From contig NZ_JADLQO010000013.1 of NCBI RefSeq assembly GCF_015477775.1, positions 62,001 to 126,000 of the forward strand: a stretch of 64,000 nt of DNA, given 5' to 3'. Source of the DNA: Nocardia abscessus (GTDB lineage Bacteria > Actinomycetota > Actinomycetes > Mycobacteriales > Mycobacteriaceae). Shown piece after piece: positions 56,760 through 64,000 of the stretch; the first letter of the stretch is position 1; each line of letters opens with the position of its first letter. The notes beneath the pieces are model-generated. The model was not told the origin of the DNA. It searched no databases and saw nothing but the letters and a program-made list of their open reading frames with translations. Made by a program: the position numbers and the translations under genes.

Positions 56760-57863
56760 TCACGCAACGTTGGTTAGATAATCCGGGTACCGGATCTTGG
56801 AACCGACGGCGAAGTCTCGGATCGGTGCGGTGTGCTGGTTACGCCAGCGGATGTAGTCGGCGATGCGTCGTCCTGTTCGCTGTGGCTGCGGTGGTCGGTG
56901 CCGTTGAGTGCGAAGTACCGCAGGGCGGCGAACTCGCATGCGATCCTGTTCAACCAGGACGAATACGTCGGTAGGAACACCAGCTCGACTTGGTTGCCGG
57001 CACACCATTCGCGCACTTCGCGGCGCTTGTGAACGGAGTAATTGTCCAGGATCAGGTACAACTTCTCACCCGGCCATCGGGTCTGCAGGGATTTCAGAAA
57101 CGTCAGGAACTCCGTCCAGCGTTTCCGGTCGCGGATGCGGTAGTACAGCTGCCCGGTGGCCAGGTCGAGCGCACCGAACATGTGCCGAACGCCCTGGGTG
57201 CGGTTGTAGGTGGCCCGCAGCCTGACCGGTCGGCGTTTCGGGAACCAGCCGCGGCCTGACCTCGGTTGCAGGTTGAGCGGCCCGCACTCGTCCACACAGA
57301 CCACGCGTCCATCGGCGGGCGGGTGGTCGTAGAGGTCGAGCACCCGCGCCATCTTCTCCTGGAAGTCCGGGTCATTGCTCGCCTTCCAGGTCTTGGTGGC
57401 CTGCCACGACACTCCACCGGCCTTCAGGATCCGCCGGACAGTTTCGCGGCTGACATCAGCAACCTTGTTGATTCGCAACACTTCCGCCAGCTTCGATAGG
57501 CTCCACGTCGCGAACGGCCAGCCCAGGTCACGGGGCCAGCACCGAGCGATCTGACAGATCCGATCACGCGTCGCTCGATCGGTCTTCGCCGGTCTGCCCC
57601 CGGCTCCATTTTGGGTCCAGTGCTTCGAAACCCTTCTCGTTGAAGTCGTGGATCACTTGCCGCACATACGATTCCGACACCTGCATCAGCTTCGCGATCA
57701 ACCCGACCGGCTGATGCTGCGCCGACGCCATCACCACCACCGCCCTCCGCATCCGGACCAGCTGCTTGCTGCGGCGGGCGATCTGGGCCAGCCTGCGGCC
57801 CTCTTCCGGGGTCACCGCCCTGACGAACACATCCGGCTTCCGAGCCACCGGCACCACCTCCAC
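56760..57863 (-). mobile_element. IS630-family transposase, frameshifted
   Basis: Minus strand in three frames. The N-terminal HTH is RRLAQIARRSKQLVRMRRAV and GLIAKLMQVSESYVRQVIHD. The second frame starts LGWPFATWSLSKLAEVLRIN. The third has ADVSRETVRRILKAGGVSWQ, VVCVDECGPLNLQPRSGRGW (first acidic residues), EKLYLILDNYSVHKRREVRE (DN) and VFLPTYSSWLNRIACEFAAL (SSWLN.IE region, with Glu shifted to AC-E). The C-terminus YIRWRNQHTAPIRDFAVGSK is again in another frame. Two or more frameshifts; terminal repeats not clear. Confidence 0.75.
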
Positions 57864-57931
57864 GGAAACCGGGGTACATCAAAGTCTCCGAACTCACCGG
57901 GGCGATTCAGTCGTCGGGGCCGATCCTGTGT

Positions 57932-58009
57932 TTAGCACTGGTGTCCGGAGGGACACATGCGCTAACCACGGGGATCGACCTGGGAAAGCGTGGCGGCAGA
58001 GATCTGTAG
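57932..58009 (+). pseudogene. Serine recombinase C-terminal tail remnant
   Basis: TTAGCACTGGTGTCCGGAGG through ATCGACCTG repeats 10772-10836. With the two missing Gs restored it encodes STGVRRGTHALTTGIDLGKR and then GGRDL, stop. It is therefore the last 25 codons of a second copy of the large serine recombinase whose remnant is at 10444. Confidence 0.55.
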
Positions 58010-59120
58010 CAGTGTGCGACGCCGCCCTTGTGTACGCACAGGCAGGACGGGGCGTCGGCCAGTCTCGGTATCCGTGCTGTGTCGGCTCGGCAAACCGGAG
58101 GGCAGAGCTCTGTGCTGCAGTTATGAATGATCCGGTGCACAAGCCAGTGAACCCACCCTCACCGTGAGGATTCACCTCCGCCTGGTGCTTGAAAGAGCAC
58201 AGCTTGTTCGCGATGTCGTCGTCGACCTGGATGCAGAAGATGATGCGCTCACGCAGCAAGCGCTCGCCGCGCTGGGTAAACCCTCGACACCGATGCGTTG
58301 ACCATCCGCCTGAGGTCCTTTGGCGGGGAGCATCCCTTCCGCCGATAAGGAAAGAGCCACACCAACCTCCGCGCAAATCCCGCCGCATACTGATGCGCGT
58401 AGCCAGCTACTCAACTTCCGGTTTGCAGACCCGATTATAGATGGTTCTCAAAACTGTCACGAGGTTATTCTGCAGCGACAGTCACGTTGTGAGAAAGCAG
58501 GAAGCGGGACACGATCGCCACGTTGCGGATCTCAAGATTAGATCATTACGGTTGCTATTCGCTGCCTTAGATCAACTGTTCGCAGCTTCGATGCTATGCG
58601 CCATAGTGGAGAGTACGGTAATTGCAGGTAGTCAGTCGGTTGCGAATTAGGTAGTCAGCTACTCGATGGAGCCGCGGCCGAGCGCGAAGACACCGACGGG
58701 ATGCGCGGGTGTGCGGTTAGCAAGATCCCAAAAAAGCGCTTGGGGGCGCGGTCCGCGCCAGGGCAGATTTAGTTGTCAACTAAATGGAGAAACAAATGCT
58801 TCCTCCTCTACACCTTGCGAGAAAAGGTCGGTGGCCGCTGCGGGCTATGGGACTATAGGCAACTGCCGCACGAAAGTCGGTGGTCGACCATGCGATTCGA
58901 GTAGGCCACTACTCGCGTTGAGTTCGAGTCCGCAGTAGACGATGGATCTTGCACGAAAACGTCTGGAGATGCATAGGTCCTTCGACAGGCGAAGAAACTA
59001 TGATTCTGAGATGGCTAGGCAAGGCGATCAACTACGAATCGAATCATTAGCCATTGCATGGTGCGGGCCCTGGCGGGGCCTGTCTCCGTCGATGACCGCA
59101 CGTACCGATAAGGGAGCGTC
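58010..59120. other. Long leader region before the encapsulin-like gene
   Basis: 1.1 kb with lower GC and no supported gene. A minus stretch near 58180-58300 (RIIFCIQVDDDIANKLCSFK) looks protein-like but is short and unrecognised. The region contains a perfect palindrome at 58767 and several TAGT/ACTA half-sites. The promoter of the encapsulin/TcA genes should be here. Confidence 0.35.
58767..58785. promoter_or_regulatory. 19-bp perfect palindrome, MarR-type operator candidate
   Basis: ATTTAGTTGTCAACTAAAT is a perfect inverted repeat of nine bases around one central T. TAGTTGxCAACTA is the shape of operators bound by MarR/OhrR-family repressors. It lies about 335 bp upstream of the encapsulin-like start in a region with no other gene, so it may control that transcript. 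No MarR gene is in the window. Confidence 0.5.
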
Positions 59121-59960
59121 ATGCCAAACGAAGTGGATTGGCCAGAGGCGGTATGGACTGAAATCAACGAAGCCGTCGTCAAGGAAGTGGCTAAAGTCCG
59201 TATTGCCCAGAAAGTCTTCCCGACCACGGTGTTCGACAGCGACCCGACCGAGGTGCTCAACGACGTCATCACTTTCCCTGCTCTGACGATCCAAGAGGGC
59301 AGCACCAAACCGTTCGTCGAGATCTACCGTGAATTCCCACTGACCAGTGCTCAGGTGAGCAAAGAGAGCGAGAAGAAGGCGGGTAAGACGCTGGCTCGAA
59401 TGGCAGCCAAGGAAATCGCCCTAGCCGAGGACACGGTCATCCTCCAAGGTGCAAACGGAGCGCTGCCACCGAATGTCCAGACAGAGCAACGTAGCTCGGC
59501 GGGCAAGGGGCTCCTAGGAGAGGCTGCGGCGACAACCATCAAAGTGCAGAAGTTGGCCCCGGCCAGAGCAGGTCTGGTGTACGGGGAGAATACATTTGCC
59601 GCGGTCACCGACGGCATCGCGCAGCTCACCGCGCAGGGTCAGGCGCCCAACTACGCGCTGGTCCTGCCGACTGCGATATACGCGGACACGTTCGTGCCGC
59701 CCAGCCCGGCCAGTCTGCTCACGACCGCGGAACGGATCAAGCCCTTGGTAGAAGGTGGCTTCTACGGCACCGGCACCCTGCCCAAGGACGAGGGATTACT
59801 TGTGGCGCTCGGCGGTGAGCCGACGAGTCTCTACGTCGGTCGCGAGGCCGTTACCGAGTTCGTCCGAAAAGCGGGCGCGACTTTTGTCTTTCGAGTCGTG
59901 GAGCGAGTGCAGTTCGTCGCTCGCGACGCGCGCGCGTTCGTGCTGCTGAAGTTCGCGTAA
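59121..59960 (+). CDS. Encapsulin-fold shell protein (Linocin_M18/HK97 type)
   Basis: 279 residues from ATG 59121, preceded by AGGGAG with a four-base gap. The N-terminal helix is VDWPEAVWTEINEAVVKEVA. The P-domain spine runs FPLTSAQVSKESEKKAGKTL and KEIALAEDTVILQGANG, matching the encapsulin A.....AEDraIFhG helix. The A-domain strand is NYALVLPTAIYADTF. The end runs IKPLVEGGFYGTGTLPKDEG, LYVGREAVTEFVRKAGATFV and FRVVERVQFVARDARAFVLL, closely following the encapsulin C-terminal pattern (L..GG......L......GqD...gY......v...E...F.v..p.Aav.L). Length is close to the 265-280 of encapsulins. It is followed 42 bp later by a TcA-like gene, a partner I have not seen described for encapsulins. Predicted to assemble a protein shell; cargo unknown. 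Confidence 0.75.
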   Translation: MPNEVDWPEAVWTEINEAVVKEVAKVRIAQKVFPTTVFDSDPTEVLNDVITFPALTIQEGSTKPFVEIYREFPLTSAQVSKESEKKAGKTLARMAAKEIALAEDTVILQGANGALPPNVQTEQRSSAGKGLLGEAAATTIKVQKLAPARAGLVYGENTFAAVTDGIAQLTAQGQAPNYALVLPTAIYADTFVPPSPASLLTTAERIKPLVEGGFYGTGTLPKDEGLLVALGGEPTSLYVGREAVTEFVRKAGATFVFRVVERVQFVARDARAFVLLKFA

Positions 59961-60002
59961 CTGCGCTCTCGAACTGTCGGCAACCGTCCAAGGAGAGCGT
60001 CC

Positions 60003-63000
60003 GTGGCTGAGAAACTTAGTGCAGGCGCGATCGGCGCCGAGGTGGCGCGGCTACATGAAGAGCTCCGGCGGCACAAGCTCGAAATCCCGGACTCGGAGCT
60101 GCGTCGCGAGTTCTTTGGGCCGGGCACACGCGAAGCCGTCCTGGCATGCCAACGGGAACACGGAATCGAATGCAGCGGCGAGGTGGACGAGCCGACCACC
60201 GCCCTGTTGTCCGGGAACCCGTTACCGGGGGCGGGCCGCGTTGCGAGTCCCGGCGCGACGGCCGCCCGCGCGGCCCCGCGTGCGCCGAAACCTGGCCCGG
60301 AGGCCTCATCAGCTCGGGCCGAGGATGCCCCGCGACGGATACCGACGCCTGGCGTTGGCACGGTGGTGGCGGCCGAACGTTCGCCGGTCGGCGCAAGCCG
60401 GAAAGCGGCTGCCTCGGGCGAGAGGAGCGTTAGCGGGCGAATCTTCCTCGAGCACGGCGTCCCCGCGGCGAATGTCAGGCTTCGGCTCTACCAGCGCGGG
60501 TTCGGCGGTGCGGCAACTCTTCTCAAGGAAGTACGGACCGACGAGCGCGGTTTGTACGACGCGCGATACGGCGTGTCGAAAGGCCTCGCCAACATCGAAA
60601 TCCGCGCGGTCGCCGGCGATCGCGAGATCCCGCTGTCGAAAACCAAACTCGCGGTTGGGGAGAACACCGTCCTGAACCTTATGGCGCCGACTTCGCTCAG
60701 CCCATCGGGTCCCGAATACGCCCGGCTGTCGGCTGACGTGACTCGTGAGATCGGCAGCATGGCGAAGCTCGCGGGGGCGCGCGAGAACGCCGAACAGCGT
60801 GACCTATCCGCACTCCATGCAGCCACGGGCTGGGACGCGCGCGCCCTGGCATTGGCTGCCACCGCACAGAGGCTGGGGGCGGATCCGCACGTCGGGCTCT
60901 CCCCACAGGGACTCTACGGACTGTTCCGCGCGGGTTTGCCCACCGACAAGCTACTGCTGGCCCAAGTGGACACCGAGACCGTGGGGCAAGCGCTGGAGAA
61001 CCTCGACAAGAAAGGAATCATCGACCTCGCCCCGGAGGAGATCGCGGCGTTCAAGCGCGATTTCAAAACGTTCGCCGACACCGTGCGGCTGGCCGCTTCC
61101 GCGCCGGGAACGCAGACAACCTATGGCCAGCTGCTGGACGCGGCCGATATCGGCGATGACCGGGACAAATTTACGCGAGTCTTCCTCAACCACCGCGGAG
61201 ACCCCGCAGACCTTTGGCAGGCCGCACGCGCGGCCAAGGTCGACGACAAGGCGATCGGCAAGCTGCAGTGGCAGGGCAAGCTGGCGTACCTGACCGGCAA
61301 CAGCGGCACGGTCACCAAGCACCTCATGCAGAAGCTGGTCGGCGAACCCCTGCACCCTGGCGAGGCACCGCAGCTGAACAGCGCAGTCGAATTGGTCAAT
61401 CAGGACCTCTACGAGCCGGAGCAGTGGAAGACCGAGTTACGTGGGCTGGCCCGGAACGACGACGAGCTCGCGGCACTGATCCCCGCCGCCTACGGCGGCA
61501 AGACGGTCGATGATCGCCTCGACGCCTACTCCGAGGACATGGCCCGCAAACTCCGCATCAGCTACCCCACGCAAGTAGTCACCCGGATGGTCGAAAACGA
61601 CGCCCTCCAGCTCGACGGCGACAAGGACGCGACTATCAAGCTCCTGCAGGAGGCCGCGCCGCAGGGATTCAAGCTGGGCGAGACACCCGTGGAAGCGTTC
61701 TTCAACTCCGGCGTCGCCGCGCTGCCCGACGACATGACAGACCGCGACATCGCGGCCGCAAAACAGCAAGTGAAATCGCTGCAACGCCTGTACCAAATCA
61801 CACCGAACAACGCCAGCATGCCTGTGTTGGCGGCGCTCGGGCTGACATCCGCATACGACGTGACCTCGCTACGCGAGGACGAGTTCTACACGTTGTTCAC
61901 CGACAAATACATCGAGCTGTACCACAAGCCGCCCAGCAAACCGGAACGCGAGCTGGTATGGCGTAAGGCGCAGCAGGTCAGCTGCATGACCTACAACATC
62001 TTCGCGGTGACGAAGAAGCTCGACAGCGACCCACCCCTCCCGGTCATCTCCGGCACTCCCGGCAAGCACGCCGCGGAGAGGAAGGGACTCAAGGACGCCC
62101 TCAAGGGGTATCCCACGATGGAGCAGCTGTTCGGGTCGCTCGACTTCTGCGAGTGTGAACACTGCCGCTCGGTGCTCAGCCCCGCCGCCTACCTGGTGGA
62201 CCTACTCCAGTTCATCGAGGCCGAACCGCGCGCCCGGACCAACTTCCTCAACCGGTGGAAAGACCGCAACGGCACGGCGTATACCGACAACTACCTGTCG
62301 CCCTACGATGCGCTGATCAAACGGCGCCCCGATCTGCCGCACATCCTGCTCACCTGCGAGAACACCAACGTCGCACTGCCCTACATCGACATCGTCAACG
62401 AAATCCTCGAATACTACGTCGCGAACGACACGCTCACGAAGGAAGCAGCCCGCGACACCGGCGAGGCCACGAGCGCGCAGTTACTCGCCGAACCTCAAAA
62501 CGTCATCACCGAGGCCTACACACGACTACTGAACGACAAGTATCCGCTCAACCTGCCCTTCGACCTGTGGCTGGAAACGGTGCGCCAGTTCTGCAACTAC
62601 AGCGAAGCGCCGCTGCCAACCCTGCTCGACACGTTCCGCACCACCGAAAAGCTGTTCGACCCCGCCAACGACTATGACCGGGCGGCCATCTTCATCGAGT
62701 CGCTGGGGCTCTCGCCCGTCGAACGCGCAATCATTGCCGATCCCAACCCACTGACCACATGGTGGGAGCTGTACGGGTATGCAACGGTGGATGAGGCCCG
62801 AAACGTTGCATCAGACCCGCACACCGAGCAGCGGATCGACCTCAATTCCGCGAAGGCCCTCTCACGGCGCCTGGGAGTGACCTATAAGGAATTGGTCCAG
62901 CTGATCAAAACCCGGTTCGTCAACCCCCACTTGACCGGGCTGGCCCTGCTGTACCAACTCCCAGCCAGCATCGCCGAGACGAAATTCTTTCTCGCCCCGG

Positions 63001-64000
63001 ACAATCAGACGTTCTACACCGCCAACAAAGACCTGCTCGAGAAGAACCTCAACGCCGCTCAGAAGGCGCGGCTCAAAGCGCTGCCGAAGGATGACTGGGA
63101 GAAACTCTCCGACCTCGGCGCGTATGCGGATCGGGTGACCGCATACGCAGCCGCGTATCAGCTCCAGGCGGCCGACGTTCTGGCGGACCTGGCAGCTCTA
63201 CCCCTCGACAAAGCCCTCGTGCTGGCCGACCCCGACACCGGGTGCAACTTCGATGAGACCACATTCCGCTACGCCGACACGAAGCCAGCGGATCCCGCCG
63301 CGTTCCTGCGTCTGAACCTGTTCGTGCGCCTGTGGCGCAAATTGGGCTGGAGCATCGCCGAGACCGACCAGGCGCTGCGCCTTTTCGTACCCGCCGAAAC
63401 CCCATACGACGAGACGCATTTCGCTCAGAAACCACTCGACTCGGCACTCATCTACCTGGCACACCTCAAGGAGCTGGACGGCCGGGTGAAAGTGGGCAAG
63501 CCGAGCCGAATCAGACTGCTCACACTGTGGTCCGACATCCCAACCGAGGGGAACGGCTCGCTGTACAGTCAGCTCTTCCTCACGCGCAATGTCCTCAAGG
63601 CCGACCCGATCTTCGACCACCCGCAGGGCGACTACCTCGCCCCCGCCTGGGTGGCCGCACACGGGGTCGACAAGCCGGCGGATTTCGTGCTGGTGAAGGG
63701 TCACCTGCTGGCCATCCAAGCTGCGCTCGGACTGACACCTGGCGAGGTCGACGAGATCCTCGCCGACGCCGGAACCTCTATCGACACCGCGGAACTCTCA
63801 CTCCCACGTGTGTCGCTGCTCTACCGTTACGGGCTGCTTGCGAAGGCGCTCAAGATCAGCGTCCACAACCTGATCACCCTGAAGACGCTCGTCGGCAAGA
63901 ATCCGTTCCGGCCGCTCGATCCACACCCATTGACCACCGTGGACCAGGACTACCCGCTCGTCGAAACACTTGAGTTTCTTGACATTGCCGAACAGGTCAA
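60003..64000 (+). CDS. Tc toxin A (TcA/VRP1)-family protein with peptidoglycan-binding-like N-terminus (partial)
   Basis: GTG 60003 with AAGGAGAG upstream opens a frame of at least 1332 codons that runs off the window. Residues about 6-75 form a PG_binding-like domain (ELRREFFGPGTREAVLACQR then GEVDEPTTALLSG). A Pro/Ala/Arg-rich linker extends to about 145. A transthyretin/CarboxypepD_reg-like beta domain follows (VSGRIFLEHGVPAANVRLRL). The helical VRP1 body has near residue 714 DFCECEHCRSVLSPAAYLVD, the signature of TcA pore-forming subunits (C.....C.SV.SPAAYL.DLL), then further alpha-helical shell repeats to the edge. TcA proteins form pentameric injection devices that translocate TcB/TcC cargo. 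Here the N-terminal additions are unusual and the gene follows an encapsulin-fold gene. The receptor-binding and channel regions lie beyond the window. Confidence 0.85.
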   Translation, partial: MAEKLSAGAIGAEVARLHEELRRHKLEIPDSELRREFFGPGTREAVLACQREHGIECSGEVDEPTTALLSGNPLPGAGRVASPGATAARAAPRAPKPGPEASSARAEDAPRRIPTPGVGTVVAAERSPVGASRKAAASGERSVSGRIFLEHGVPAANVRLRLYQRGFGGAATLLKEVRTDERGLYDARYGVSKGLANIEIRAVAGDREIPLSKTKLAVGENTVLNLMAPTSLSPSGPEYARLSADVTREIGSMAKLAGARENAEQRDLSALHAATGWDARALALAATAQRLGADPHVGLSPQGLYGLFRAGLPTDKLLLAQVDTETVGQALENLDKKGIIDLAPEEIAAFKRDFKTFADTVRLAASAPGTQTTYGQLLDAADIGDDRDKFTRVFLNHRGDPADLWQAARAAKVDDKAIGKLQWQGKLAYLTGNSGTVTKHLMQKLVGEPLHPGEAPQLNSAVELVNQDLYEPEQWKTELRGLARNDDELAALIPAAYGGKTVDDRLDAYSEDMARKLRISYPTQVVTRMVENDALQLDGDKDATIKLLQEAAPQGFKLGETPVEAFFNSGVAALPDDMTDRDIAAAKQQVKSLQRLYQITPNNASMPVLAALGLTSAYDVTSLREDEFYTLFTDKYIELYHKPPSKPERELVWRKAQQVSCMTYNIFAVTKKLDSDPPLPVISGTPGKHAAERKGLKDALKGYPTMEQLFGSLDFCECEHCRSVLSPAAYLVDLLQFIEAEPRARTNFLNRWKDRNGTAYTDNYLSPYDALIKRRPDLPHILLTCENTNVALPYIDIVNEILEYYVANDTLTKEAARDTGEATSAQLLAEPQNVITEAYTRLLNDKYPLNLPFDLWLETVRQFCNYSEAPLPTLLDTFRTTEKLFDPANDYDRAAIFIESLGLSPVERAIIADPNPLTTWWELYGYATVDEARNVASDPHTEQRIDLNSAKALSRRLGVTYKELVQLIKTRFVNPHLTGLALLYQLPASIAETKFFLAPDNQTFYTANKDLLEKNLNAAQKARLKALPKDDWEKLSDLGAYADRVTAYAAAYQLQAADVLADLAALPLDKALVLADPDTGCNFDETTFRYADTKPADPAAFLRLNLFVRLWRKLGWSIAETDQALRLFVPAETPYDETHFAQKPLDSALIYLAHLKELDGRVKVGKPSRIRLLTLWSDIPTEGNGSLYSQLFLTRNVLKADPIFDHPQGDYLAPAWVAAHGVDKPADFVLVKGHLLAIQAALGLTPGEVDEILADAGTSIDTAELSLPRVSLLYRYGLLAKALKISVHNLITLKTLVGKNPFRPLDPHPLTTVDQDYPLVETLEFLDIAEQV

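Noticed and set aside
59121..59960. Prophage major capsid gene
   Set aside because: The fold is HK97-like, but there is no terminase, portal, protease or tail gene nearby and the C-terminal pattern follows encapsulins more closely; a phage origin in deep ancestry is still possible.
37190..64000. Extracellular contractile injection system
   Set aside because: Giant proteins, a shell-fold protein and PG-binding domains suggested it, but no sheath, tube, baseplate (gp25, gp27/gp5-like) or AAA ATPase gene is visible in the window.
1..64000. CRISPR arrays, tRNA or rRNA genes
   Set aside because: No regularly spaced short repeats, no cloverleaf with a clear CCA-side stem and no rRNA-like segments were found by reading the sequence.

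Overview
The window is high-GC actinobacterial DNA. An LGFP-repeat protein, an actinobacterial-type tyrosine recombinase remnant, a LAL-type LuxR regulator and abundant GTG starts point to the Mycobacteriales, most likely Nocardia or a relative. The genus is inferred, not proven.

The left part (1-9.6 kb) carries the 3' end of a sugar ABC transporter ATPase gene, a decayed recombinase, a caspase-like protease gene next to a helicase remnant, and a compact operon. The operon encodes an SDR lacking the catalytic Tyr, a carboxymuconolactone-decarboxylase-like protein, an alpha/beta hydrolase and an FAD monooxygenase. It is followed by a large LuxR-family ATPase regulator gene broken by one frameshift. 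From 9.6 to 23 kb lies a scrapyard: pieces of IS256, IS30, IS3 and IS701 elements, a relaxase, a serine recombinase, a glyoxalase and a methyltransferase, and a small ICE/phage-like block. Set among them are a two-gene membrane/pentapeptide module, an LGFP plus DUF922 pair, and a peptidoglycan-binding-domain protein.

From 23 to 64 kb the non-mobile genes form what looks like one large effector or toxin island, broken by insertions. It holds a YVTN-like beta-propeller, an FG-GAP fragment, a trypsin-like protease and a papain-like cysteine peptidase. A long leftward operon follows (54.4 to 37.2 kb). It encodes three copies of a roughly 115-residue domain (one fused to a giant protein), two giant-protein pairs that are tandem duplicates of each other, and an HExxH metallopeptidase. 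Then come a Tle1-like (DUF2235) lipase, a fragment of an SpvB/TcB-type protein, an encapsulin-fold (Linocin_M18/HK97) shell protein, and a gene running off the right edge. That last gene encodes a Tc-toxin A (VRP1) family protein with an N-terminal peptidoglycan-binding-like domain.

The main result is the encapsulin-fold gene placed 42 bp before the TcA-like gene, near a TcB remnant and the giant-protein operon. I know of no described system with this layout. A second result concerns the chain of three IS701-family elements and one IS5-family element at 27.4-32.4 kb. They abut through shared TTAG/TTA target sites; two of the transposase reading frames end in codons supplied by the target site, and all three appear to need a -1 frameshift. 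Frameshifted or truncated remnants are very common between 9.6 and 37 kb and at 56-58 kb, so this is a decaying, transposon-rich accessory region.
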